The notes: a model not told the origin generated them from the sequence alone. A DNA stretch of 15,463 nucleotides from Candidatus Omnitrophota bacterium (GCA_028716305.1 JAQUQA010000012.1:1-15463), one strand, 5' to 3'; positions 1 through 7,390 are shown, counted from the first letter of the stretch. Numbers and translations are program-made.

Positions 1-17
1 TAAGGAGCACTCTCTAT

Positions 18-800
18 ATGAATATCATCGTCTGTATAAAGCAGGTCCCGGAAACCACGGAAGTACGCATTAATCCGGAAACAAATACCCTGATCCGGGA
101 AGGGGTTAAATCGATCATCAATCCTTTTGACATGTATGCCATCGAAGAAGGGATCCGTCTTAAGGAAAAATTCGGTGGCAAGGTAAGCGTGGTGACAATG
201 GGGCCGCCCCAGGCCGAATGCGCCTTAAGAGAGGCGATCTCTCTAGGGGCCGATGAAGGATTCCTGGTTTGTGACCGCGCCTTTGCCGGCAGCGACACCT
301 GGGCAACCAGTTATACCCTGGCAGGGGCAATTAAAAAGATCGGGGCATTTGACCTGGTGATCTGCGGTAAACAGGCCTCAGACGGAGACACGGCCCAGGT
401 CGGGCCGGGTATTTCTACTCATCTGGACATACCGCAGGTGACTTACGTCAAGAAGATCGAAGAGGCCAAAGAAAATCTGCTGCGCGTGGAAAGAATGATG
501 GAGGAGGGGTATGAAGTGATCGAAGTCCCGCTGCCGGCGCTCTTAACGGTAGTAAAAGAGATCAATGAACCGAGATTGCCTTCGCTTAAGGGGATGATGA
601 AGGCCAAATCGGCCAAGATCACCGTCCTCTCCCAGAAAGAGCTTAATTTAGATACCCAGAATATCGGTTTATGCGGCTCGCCTACCCAGGTAGTCAAGAT
701 CTTTACCCCCGCGCAAAGAAAGGGCGGGCAGATACTCTCCGGGGAAATTCCCGAGATAGCCGCGCAGCTGGTAGATTTAATAAAAGACGAGGTACACTAA
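18..800 (+). CDS. etfB: Electron transfer flavoprotein subunit beta
   Basis: The 260-residue product is a full-length EtfB, the small subunit of the heterodimeric flavoprotein that moves electrons between NADH, acyl-CoA-type dehydrogenases and ferredoxin or quinones in the cytoplasm. Visible family features are the N-terminal IVCIKQVPET strand, MGPPQAECALREA near residue 61, FAGSDTWATSYTLA near 89, the nucleotide-binding stretch CGKQASDGDTAQVGP (116-130) and the EtfB signature EPRLPSLKGMMKAK (184-197). The wording is closest to EtfB proteins of anaerobes that work with lactate or caffeyl-CoA dehydrogenases, from memory of the family. The ATG is preceded by TAAGGAG at the very edge of the window. 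The stop is one base from the etfA start, so the two subunits are co-translated. Confidence 0.95.
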   Translation: MNIIVCIKQVPETTEVRINPETNTLIREGVKSIINPFDMYAIEEGIRLKEKFGGKVSVVTMGPPQAECALREAISLGADEGFLVCDRAFAGSDTWATSYTLAGAIKKIGAFDLVICGKQASDGDTAQVGPGISTHLDIPQVTYVKKIEEAKENLLRVERMMEEGYEVIEVPLPALLTVVKEINEPRLPSLKGMMKAKSAKITVLSQKELNLDTQNIGLCGSPTQVVKIFTPAQRKGGQILSGEIPEIAAQLVDLIKDEVH

Positions 801-801
801 T

Positions 802-2004
802 ATGCCTATCCAGATCATCATCGAAAAATGCACCGGATGTTCTCTCTGCGTCAAGGTTTGCCCTTTTGACGCGATCAGGATCATGGATAAAAAAGCCCAA
901 ATCGACCTGAACAAATGTAACCTTTGCGGCGCCTGTGTCGATGCCTGTAAATTCAAGGCAGTGTTTCTGGAAAGGCCGGATGCCACCTGCGCGTTGCCGG
1001 ATATAAAGGATTATAAAGGCATCTGGGTCTTTATCGAGCAAAAAAAAGGGAAGGTCCAATCGATCTCTTATGAGCTACTGGGAAAAGCCAGTGAATTGGC
1101 AAACAAACTGAATACCCAGGTCAGCGCCGTCCTGATCGGGCATGACCTCGCGGATCAGCTGGATGAAATTTTCTGGCACGGTGCGGACAATATCTACCTG
1201 GTGGAAGCCCCGGAAATTGCTAATTTTCAGGACGAGCCTTACACCAATATCCTGGTAAAGCTGATCGAAAAATATAAACCGGAGATCATGCTTTGCGGCG
1301 CCTCCGCCATAGGAAGGTCGCTTATTTCCCGGGTAGCAATCAAGATCAAGGCCGGTTTAACCGCGGATTGCACCGGGCTGGACATCGACGAATCCAAAAA
1401 GATCCTTTTGCAGACGCGCCCGGCCTTCGGCGGCAACATCATGGCCACGATCATCTCTCCGAATTTCCGTCCGCAGATGGCCACGGTCAGGCACAAGGTA
1501 ATGCAGCCGATTACCCCGGATAAAAAACGTAAAGGCAGAATCATCCGGGAAAATTTTCCGGGTGAAGTTTATTTCTCCCGGACAAAGCTTTTGGATATTA
1601 TCGAAGAAGTGGAAACCCTAATCAATATTTCCGAGGCGGATATCATTGTCTCCGGAGGCAGGGGGATGGGGGGCAAGGAAAACTTCCAGATCCTGGGAGA
1701 ACTGGCCCACGTTTTAGGCGCGGCAGTGGGGGCATCGCGCGCGGCAGTCGATTCCGGCTGGATACCTTATTCTCATCAGGTGGGGCAGACAGGAAGGACC
1801 GTGGCCCCCAAGATCTATATCGCCTGCGGGATCTCCGGACAGATCCAACACTTAGTCGGAATGCAGTCTTCAAAAATCATCATCGCCATCAACAAAGACC
1901 CGGAGGCGCCCATATTCAAAATAGCGACCTATGGGATAGTGGGCGATTTGACACAGGTAGTCCCCGCCTTGACCAGAAAATTCAAAGAGGTATTAAAAAA
2001 ATAA
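802..2004 (+). CDS. etfA: Electron transfer flavoprotein subunit alpha with N-terminal 2[4Fe-4S] ferredoxin domain
   Basis: This 400-residue protein is an EtfA extended at its N-terminus by a bacterial ferredoxin. Cysteines C10, C13, C16, C20 and C39, C42, C45, C49 form two CxxCxxCxxxC sets that should bind two [4Fe-4S] clusters. The ETF alpha part starts near residue 70. The C-terminal FAD domain is intact: SGGRGMGG (284-291), GASRAAVDSGW (310-320), QVGQTG (326-331), GISGQIQH (343-350) and NKDPEAPIF (364-372). Ferredoxin-fused EtfA is established in caffeyl-CoA reductase and lactate dehydrogenase complexes of anaerobes, where ETF couples ferredoxin and NAD to a flavin dehydrogenase. No dehydrogenase is encoded here; it may lie upstream of the window. 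Bifurcating function is inference. Confidence 0.95.
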   Translation: MPIQIIIEKCTGCSLCVKVCPFDAIRIMDKKAQIDLNKCNLCGACVDACKFKAVFLERPDATCALPDIKDYKGIWVFIEQKKGKVQSISYELLGKASELANKLNTQVSAVLIGHDLADQLDEIFWHGADNIYLVEAPEIANFQDEPYTNILVKLIEKYKPEIMLCGASAIGRSLISRVAIKIKAGLTADCTGLDIDESKKILLQTRPAFGGNIMATIISPNFRPQMATVRHKVMQPITPDKKRKGRIIRENFPGEVYFSRTKLLDIIEEVETLINISEADIIVSGGRGMGGKENFQILGELAHVLGAAVGASRAAVDSGWIPYSHQVGQTGRTVAPKIYIACGISGQIQHLVGMQSSKIIIAINKDPEAPIFKIATYGIVGDLTQVVPALTRKFKEVLKK

Positions 2005-2065
2005 GCTCTTTTATATAAAAACAAGCGGCAGAATCCAATTGAAAACGTTTACTTTTCGGGCCGAT

Positions 2066-2100
2066 TTGACCTTGAAACAAGGGATTTTTCAGGTTAAATT
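2066..2100 (+). promoter_or_regulatory. Weak candidate promoter upstream of the PilZ gene
   Basis: TTGAAA (2072-2077) is followed 17 bases later by TAAATT (2095-2100), a 4/6 match to the -10 consensus. It would start RNA near 2107 and separate the PilZ gene from etfBA. The match is modest in an AT-rich spacer, and the -10 overlaps the left arm of a hairpin, so this is tentative. Confidence 0.25.
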
Positions 2101-2132
2101 TTATACGGAGCAAAGTATATAAACATTTAACC
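2092..2132 (+). promoter_or_regulatory. Two-tier inverted repeat just upstream of the PilZ ribosome binding site
   Basis: GGTTAAAT (2092-2099) pairs perfectly with ATTTAACC (2125-2132). An inner stem TATAC (2102-2106) pairs with GTATA (2115-2119) around an 8-base loop, GGAGCAAA. No U-tract follows, so it does not look like an intrinsic terminator for etfA. It ends 7 bases before the AAGGA of the PilZ gene, so an RNA structure affecting translation or an operator is possible. Function is unknown. Confidence 0.4.
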
Positions 2133-2149
2133 CTTTGCAAGGAAAAAAG

Positions 2150-2503
2150 ATGATCCAAGAGCCGTTTTCTAATGAAAAGAGAGAACACCTGCGGTTTCCC
2201 ATAAACCTGCCTATTTCCTATTATAATTATAACGAAGGGACAACCTTCCAGAGCAAAACCTCCGATATCAGCGCCAAGGGGATGTGCATAGTAACCGCGA
2301 ATCAGCTGACCCCGGGGACCTATTTGGATATTTACCTGAACATGGTCGATAACGGAGAGAAGATCATCAAAAAAGCAAAAGTGGTATGGTCGAAATTTTT
2401 CGATCTGAACATTTGCCACTGCGGATTGGTCCTGGAAAACGAAAAGATCGATCCGATCCCCATTGTCCTGAAAACACTGATCTCCCGCAAGATAGAATAC
2501 TAA
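2150..2503 (+). CDS. Single-domain PilZ protein, probable c-di-GMP receptor
   Basis: The 117-residue product is one PilZ domain, the small beta-barrel that binds cyclic di-GMP and passes the signal to motility, exopolysaccharide or other machinery. Both binding motifs are present: RxxxR at R11-R15 (REHLR) and DxSxxG at D39-G44 (DISAKG). The hydrophobic strands that follow (MCIVTANQLTPGTYLDIYL) fit the barrel. ATG at 2150 was chosen over an in-frame TTG at 2135 because AAGGA (2139-2143) lies 6 bases before it. There is no extra output domain, so it probably acts by protein contact; the partner cannot be told from context. A GGDEF cyclase lies 3.6 kb downstream on the other strand. Confidence 0.88.
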   Translation: MIQEPFSNEKREHLRFPINLPISYYNYNEGTTFQSKTSDISAKGMCIVTANQLTPGTYLDIYLNMVDNGEKIIKKAKVVWSKFFDLNICHCGLVLENEKIDPIPIVLKTLISRKIEY

Positions 2504-2589
2504 CCTCCCAAAGTACCACTTCAGCAACACCTTCAATCGCAACAAGTTACAATAACGAACCTTGACGGCTTTTGCATATTTTTATGAAT

Positions 2590-2608
2590 ATATAATAGCC
2601 TATTATAT
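2590..2608. promoter_or_regulatory. 19-bp palindrome, candidate operator
   Basis: ATATAATAG (2590-2598) and CTATTATAT (2600-2608) are perfect inverted copies around a single central C. It lies about 40 bp upstream of a strong promoter and 90 bp upstream of the small HTH gene. A short, perfect, odd-centred palindrome in a promoter region is typical of a dimeric repressor site, but the AT-rich context makes chance formation easier. Confidence 0.4.
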
Positions 2609-2622
2609 TATAAGCATGATAA

Positions 2623-2652
2623 TGTCAAAATATGTCAATATTTTCCTTGACA
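2623..2652. promoter_or_regulatory. TGTCAA repeats overlapping the -35 box, candidate operator
   Basis: TGTCAA occurs at 2623-2628 and 2633-2638, exactly 10 bp apart (one helical turn). Its reverse complement TTGACA at 2647-2652 is the -35 box. Between them AAAATAT (2627-2633) and ATATTTT (2638-2644) form an inverted repeat. This is compatible with a regulator bound next to or over the promoter, possibly the HTH protein encoded directly downstream. Confidence 0.35.
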
Positions 2653-2675
2653 AAGGGAAAATAAATTTTTATAAT
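2647..2675 (+). promoter_or_regulatory. Consensus sigma-70-type promoter for the small HTH gene and smc
   Basis: TTGACA (2647-2652), a 17-base spacer and TATAAT (2670-2675) match the housekeeping consensus at every position. The predicted start near 2682 leaves a leader of about 16 bases that still contains the GAGGTG ribosome binding site. It should drive the HTH gene and, 14 bp after its stop, smc. Confidence 0.85.
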
Positions 2676-2697
2676 AATTTCAACGAGGTGATAAAAG

Positions 2698-2877
2698 ATG
2701 GTTGCTGTCAATGGGTTAATGACGATCGAGGACCTGGCCAGTTATCTGAAGGTGACCCGCAGGACTATTTACGAATGGGTTAAAAATAACAAGATCCCGG
2801 CAGTAAAAGTCGTGGGGCAGTGGCGTTTTAAAAAAGACAAGATCGACGCCTGGATAGAAAAAAGGTCTCTACATTAA
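2698..2877 (+). CDS. Small MerR-like helix-turn-helix DNA-binding protein (excisionase-family HTH_17)
   Basis: This 59-residue protein is a stand-alone winged helix-turn-helix of the type annotated as 'excisionase family DNA-binding'. Residues 7-19 (LMTIEDLASYLKV) and 20-31 (TRRTIYEWVKNN) are the helix-turn-helix. KIPAVKVVGQWRFKKDKIDAWIEK (positions 32-55) is the wing and closing helix with the characteristic G-x-W-R-F. The ATG has GAGGTG 7 bases upstream and sits under a perfect promoter. The name does not imply phage excision: no integrase or att site is nearby, and such proteins are often small regulators. Coupling to smc (14-bp gap) and the repeats over its promoter suggest autoregulation, which is inference. 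Confidence 0.88.
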   Translation: MVAVNGLMTIEDLASYLKVTRRTIYEWVKNNKIPAVKVVGQWRFKKDKIDAWIEKRSLH

Positions 2878-2891
2878 GGAAAGGATTTGTC

Positions 2892-5800
2892 ATGTATTTT
2901 AAGAAACTCGAGATCGTTGGTTTCAAGTCATTTGCCGACAAGACGACCCTGCATTTTGAACCCGGGATCACCGCGATAGTGGGACCCAACGGCTGCGGTA
3001 AATCAAATATCTTCGATTCGATCCGCTGGGTATTAGGGGAACAATCGATCAAGGAACTGCGCGGGTCACAATCCCAGGACGTGATCTTTAACGGCAGCGA
3101 CGCCAAAGAACCCTTAGGCATGGCGGAGGTTACCCTGACTTTTGATAACACCAATAAACATTTTGAGGTTGATAATAACGATGTGGCCATAACCAGGAGG
3201 ATTTTTCGTTCCGGAGAAAGCGAATACCTGCTGAATAAACAGCAGGTGCGCCTGAAAGACATCCTGGACCTGCTTTTAGGCACCGGGATCGGCGCGGAAA
3301 GTTATTCCCTGGTGCAACAGGGAAAGATCGACCTGGTCTTGAGTTCCCGTCCGGAAGACAGAAGGCTGGTTTTTGATGAGGCCTCCGGAATCACCAAGTA
3401 TAAGTCCCAGAAAAAAGAGGCCTTGAGAAAACTGGAGGAGACCCAGCAAAACCTTTTAAGGATCAATGATATTATTATCGAGGTCAAGCGGCAAATCGGT
3501 TCCCTGGAGCGCCAGGCGAACAAGGCCCGCCGCTATAAAGAAGTATTCGATGAATTAAAAAAGAAGGAGATCGACCTGGCGATCTTCCAAAAGATCCAGA
3601 TCGATAATTCGCGTCTGGGGCTGGTGGAAGAGCTAAAAGGCCTGCAGCTGCAAGAAGCCGGAATACTTGAGGCAATCCGCCAGCAGCAGGAAAACGTCGA
3701 ATCCAGGCGCAATGAATTAAAAGAAATGGAAGACGCGATTAACGCGGTAAGAAATGAGATCCTTGCACTGGAAAACCGTATTCAGGCAAATAAACAGAGG
3801 CAGGATTTCAACCGGGAACGGATCGTTGAGCTCGGAGAAAGGAAAAAATACCTGCAGGAACAGTTGGAGCTTAAAAGAAACAGCATGGCGCTTGACGAGG
3901 AAAAGCTCAATACCCTGAAAAATGAGTTTTCCCATCTGCAAAAAAATATCGATGAAAAAAGCGCCGTCCTGATGGAGAAAGAAGGCTTTTTAACCTCAAT
4001 CACCGAAGGGATCAAGAGCTCATTGGAATTGATCGCCGCGACAAAAAGAGAGATCCTGGAGGAGGCCGCCAAAGTCTCCGGCCTAAAGAATAGTTTGACC
4101 GACATGAGCTCAAAACAACAGGTGATCCTGGCCAGAAAGAAACGCCTGGAGATAGAGAAGGCCAAGTTGAATGAAGAAAAGTTTACTGCCGATGAGGCAT
4201 TGCTAAAAATCACCGCGGAAGTCAAAACACTGGAAGAGGCATTTTCACAATTATGCGCTAAGGCCAACGAATTAAAAAGCAGCCTGGAGGCGGAAAACCT
4301 TTCCCTGAATAACATTAACTCCGATATCCAGGACTTGGAGAACAAAACCTTGGTCCTGCAATCGCACAAGGATTTCCTGGAAAAACTCAACACCGAATAT
4401 GAGGGGATCAGCGAATCAATGAACGCGCTGATCTATCTGGACAGACTGCCCGGAGAAAACTTAAGCGGTCTGGTGGTTAAATTAAAGGCCGGGCAGGAAA
4501 ATATCCCCTCGCAGGCGCAGGATACAGGCAGCGGCACGGGCTTTAAGTTGTTCGGAGAGGCAAAGCCCATTGATATGGATACCGGAAAAATCCAGAACAG
4601 GATCGAAGAATTACAGCACAAGATCGATTCCCTAAAAGTGATCAAGCGGCTCAAAGAGAGCAATATCGAAGGATTCAAAAAAGAAATTTCCAATATGGAT
4701 GCCGGATTAAGAAAAGAAGAAATCGGATTAAGCGATAAGAGAGCGGTGCAAAAGAATATCCTTGAACAAGCCGATAAACTAAAGGCGGAAGAAGAGGTCA
4801 TCCTCCTTGAGCTAACCGATGCGGATAATGAGCTGCGTTCTATCGAAGATACATCAGCGGTTATCCGGGAGGAACTGGCACAACTGGAAAAAATAATGAA
4901 GGATTCGGAGGAAAGGATCCTGACGGAACAAAACAAGATCAATTCCAACAACATCCTCAAAGAAGAAACCCTGGTCATGATTACCCAGGTAAAGACCGAA
5001 AAAGACGCCCTGATCAAGCGCCTGGACTCCGATAAAGATACCTTAAAGATCCTGGAGGATACCTATAATCAGAATAAAAATGTCCTGAATGATTTCCAGG
5101 CTCAAATTGACCAGTGTGAAGAGAAAAGAACCCTCCTGGAACGCGAGATCGAAGATTCGCAGAAAGAAAACAGGGACTCTTCCTCTGAGATCGAAAAACT
5201 TGGGTTGGCGCTTAAAGAAAGAGAGTCCCAGTACGATAAGCTAAACGAGGATTCCTCCCGTTCACTGCAAGGAATCGATCAGCGCAAAGAAGAACTGGAA
5301 ACGGTCAAAAACAAGCTTTATGACCTGCAGATGCAGAATAAGGACCTGGAATTCAAATACCTCAGCCTCAAAGAAAGGATCTCCCAGGGGTATAAGATGG
5401 ACCTGGACACCTTCAACCAGCTTCCGGAAGGAGAAATCGATTTTTCGGCCCTGCAAGGTGAGATTGATAAACTGAAGGAAAAACTGGATTCTTATGGAAA
5501 CGTCAACCTGGTGGCGATCGAAGAATACGATGAGCTTAAAAAACGCTATGATTTCCTGACACAGCAGCAGAATGATTTGAACACTGCCAGGGAGGCCCTG
5601 CATAACGCCATACTAAAGATCAACCGCACGACCAAGCAGATGTTCCTGGAAACCTTCGAAAAAGTAAAAGTCGAATTCCGCAATTATTTCCGCATGCTGT
5701 TTAACGGAGGAGATGCCCAGCTTTTTCTGACGGACGAACAGGATCCCTTGGAATCCGGGATCGAGATTATCTGCCGGCCCCCGGGTAAAAAGTTACAGAA

Positions 5801-6155
5801 CGTACTTTTGCTCTCCGGCGGGGAAAAATCACTTTCGGCTACCGCGTTGATCTTCGCCATCTTCAGGATAAAACCGGCCCCCTTTTGCGTGCTTGACGAA
5901 ATTGACGCCGCGCTTGACGAGGCGAACGTCGACCGCTTCTCAAAGATGCTCCATGAATTCTCGAATTATTCCCAGTTTATCGTAATTACCCATAACAAGA
6001 AAACCATTGCCAATGCCGATGTGATGTATGGCATTACCATGCAGGAATCCGGAGTTTCCAGGATCGTCTCGGTAAAATTTGCCCAGAATAAAGCAACAAA
6101 GCCCCAGGAACCTGACCTTGCCAGCGGCGTGGCTGACGCCGTCGCCGGTGCTTAG
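2892..6155 (+). CDS. smc: Chromosome segregation ATPase SMC with apparently missing hinge domain
   Basis: This 1087-residue protein is a bacterial condensin SMC subunit, which organises and segregates the chromosome, usually with ScpA and ScpB (not in this window). The head is intact: Walker A GPNGCGKSN (31-39), Q-loop LVQQGK (140-145), ABC signature LLSGGEKS (973-980) and Walker B FCVLDEIDAALDEANV with D1002 and E1003. Long coiled-coil arms span about 170-515 and 567-900. The middle is odd. Where about 150 residues of globular hinge normally join the arms, only about 50 residues (517-566) are present, polar and Gly/Ser-rich (QAQDTGSGTGFKLFGEAK). This accounts for the protein being roughly 100 residues shorter than usual SMCs. 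The reading frame is unbroken there. AAGGA lies 6 bases before the ATG. Confidence 0.93.
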   Translation: MYFKKLEIVGFKSFADKTTLHFEPGITAIVGPNGCGKSNIFDSIRWVLGEQSIKELRGSQSQDVIFNGSDAKEPLGMAEVTLTFDNTNKHFEVDNNDVAITRRIFRSGESEYLLNKQQVRLKDILDLLLGTGIGAESYSLVQQGKIDLVLSSRPEDRRLVFDEASGITKYKSQKKEALRKLEETQQNLLRINDIIIEVKRQIGSLERQANKARRYKEVFDELKKKEIDLAIFQKIQIDNSRLGLVEELKGLQLQEAGILEAIRQQQENVESRRNELKEMEDAINAVRNEILALENRIQANKQRQDFNRERIVELGERKKYLQEQLELKRNSMALDEEKLNTLKNEFSHLQKNIDEKSAVLMEKEGFLTSITEGIKSSLELIAATKREILEEAAKVSGLKNSLTDMSSKQQVILARKKRLEIEKAKLNEEKFTADEALLKITAEVKTLEEAFSQLCAKANELKSSLEAENLSLNNINSDIQDLENKTLVLQSHKDFLEKLNTEYEGISESMNALIYLDRLPGENLSGLVVKLKAGQENIPSQAQDTGSGTGFKLFGEAKPIDMDTGKIQNRIEELQHKIDSLKVIKRLKESNIEGFKKEISNMDAGLRKEEIGLSDKRAVQKNILEQADKLKAEEEVILLELTDADNELRSIEDTSAVIREELAQLEKIMKDSEERILTEQNKINSNNILKEETLVMITQVKTEKDALIKRLDSDKDTLKILEDTYNQNKNVLNDFQAQIDQCEEKRTLLEREIEDSQKENRDSSSEIEKLGLALKERESQYDKLNEDSSRSLQGIDQRKEELETVKNKLYDLQMQNKDLEFKYLSLKERISQGYKMDLDTFNQLPEGEIDFSALQGEIDKLKEKLDSYGNVNLVAIEEYDELKKRYDFLTQQQNDLNTAREALHNAILKINRTTKQMFLETFEKVKVEFRNYFRMLFNGGDAQLFLTDEQDPLESGIEIICRPPGKKLQNVLLLSGGEKSLSATALIFAIFRIKPAPFCVLDEIDAALDEANVDRFSKMLHEFSNYSQFIVITHNKKTIANADVMYGITMQESGVSRIVSVKFAQNKATKPQEPDLASGVADAVAGA

Positions 6156-7321
6156 CTGGCGGAACAAGTAGTATTCTTGCCTTTTTGTTTTGCCTGATAG
6201 AGAGCTTTATCGCAGGAATGGATTAATTCCGAGGGGGTCGTTCCGTCTGCGGGATAAGATGATATTCCTATACTTACCGTGAGCCGGTTTTGAGGAAGGA
6301 TCTCTTCGTGCACAAAGTGGCTCTTGACAATATCCTGCCTGAGCCGTTCGGCAATCATAAAAGCCTCATTTTTATCGGCCTGGGGCAGGATGATCGTGAA
6401 TTCTTCTCCGCCGTAGCGGCAGACCTGATCCATCTTACGCGATTGATTCTTTAATAACAGCGCCAGATCCTTTAAGATCGAATCTCCCGCCTGATGGCCC
6501 AACTTATCGTTATAAACCTTAAAATCATCGATATCCAGCAGGATCAAGCTTAACCCTGCGTTGATCGCCTTGGCCTTTTCCAATTCCGAATAGAGCAGGT
6601 ACTGGAAATAACCGTGGTTCCAGAGCTCGGTGAGTGAATCGGAATGCGCCCGCATCACTGTTTTTTCGTAGAGTTGAGAGTTTTCTATGGCCAAACCGGC
6701 CTGGTTGGCCAGCATGATCAACATCCTTAAATCATCCTTACTGATCGGTTTCTTGTTGATGAAATTGTCCGCCACAATAATACCGTTAACCTTGTCCTTT
6801 GCCTTTAAAGGGACAAGGACCAGTTCTTCGGCCTCAAGCATGCTGATCAGCGGGCTCTGCCGGTAATTCTGCAGGGTCTCCCGGTTAAGATGCAGCGGCA
6901 TCCCTTCCAGGACCACTAATGCCAGTAAATTCTGGTTTTTATCGGAAAGAGGGAAGCGCAGGGTACGCAGCTGCCGGTTAAAACCGGTCTCAAGGATGTT
7001 TTTCGCGACCTTATACGCGCTGATCAGGTCCTCAAGGTCCATCTTTTCCTGCTCAATCTGCTTCCAGATACGATTGGCCTCCACGCCATCTTCCGGACCG
7101 ATCCCCATTTTGCCTTCCACGAGGTTATCTTTTTCGTTAACCAGAAAAAGCACCGCCCGGTTGAACCCCAGGCCGGCATGCGCCGTGACCCCGGTAAGGA
7201 TGATATAAAGGATCTCATCCAGCTTTAGGGTGGTACGCATGGCATTGGAGATCTCATAAAGGATCGCCAGTTCGGTTTTTGTCCGTTCTGTCTCTATCTT
7301 TAGCTTGACTGTTTCTTCCAT
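6152..7321 (-). CDS. GAF-GGDEF diguanylate cyclase
   Basis: From the ATG at 7321 the product is 389 residues. A short helix is followed by a GAF-type sensor region (about 20-215, starting TELAILYEISNAMRTTL) and a C-terminal GGDEF domain (about 227-385). The catalytic signature is RYGGEEF (GGEEF at 304-308), a functional variant of GGDEF, and LDIDDFKVYND supplies the metal-binding aspartates. RKMD (295-298) lies exactly five residues before GGEEF, the position of the product-inhibition I-site. It should make cyclic di-GMP from two GTP and be feedback-inhibited. There are no membrane segments, so it is cytoplasmic. A longer GTG start at 7339 is possible, but neither start has a Shine-Dalgarno site. 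Its stop overlaps the last four bases of convergent smc. Confidence 0.92.
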   Translation of the reverse strand: MEETVKLKIETERTKTELAILYEISNAMRTTLKLDEILYIILTGVTAHAGLGFNRAVLFLVNEKDNLVEGKMGIGPEDGVEANRIWKQIEQEKMDLEDLISAYKVAKNILETGFNRQLRTLRFPLSDKNQNLLALVVLEGMPLHLNRETLQNYRQSPLISMLEAEELVLVPLKAKDKVNGIIVADNFINKKPISKDDLRMLIMLANQAGLAIENSQLYEKTVMRAHSDSLTELWNHGYFQYLLYSELEKAKAINAGLSLILLDIDDFKVYNDKLGHQAGDSILKDLALLLKNQSRKMDQVCRYGGEEFTIILPQADKNEAFMIAERLRQDIVKSHFVHEEILPQNRLTVSIGISSYPADGTTPSELIHSCDKALYQAKQKGKNTTCSAS

Positions 7322-7329
7322 AATAGGAA

Positions 7330-7358
7330 AATGTAGCACATTTTTGCGGGCGAGTCAA
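7330..7358 (-). promoter_or_regulatory. Promoter of the diguanylate cyclase gene, probably giving a leaderless mRNA
   Basis: Read on the minus strand, TTGACT (7358-7353), a 17-base spacer and TACATT (7335-7330) form a good sigma-70-type promoter. Only 8 bases separate the -10 box from the ATG at 7321, so transcription would begin at or within about two bases of the start codon. That fits the absence of a Shine-Dalgarno sequence. Confidence 0.6.
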
Positions 7359-7390
7359 GCAACTCCTGGTAAAGCTCTCGCGCGCTTTTG

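Noticed and set aside
2562..2783. 73-codon plus-strand frame over the AT-rich control region
   Set aside because: It overlaps the HTH gene in another frame, starts inside promoter sequence and has no ribosome binding site. The 59-aa HTH frame is clearly the real gene.
2698..2877. Phage excisionase and integrated element
   Set aside because: The HTH family name suggests excision, but no integrase, att repeats or phage genes are present and the gene is operonic with smc.
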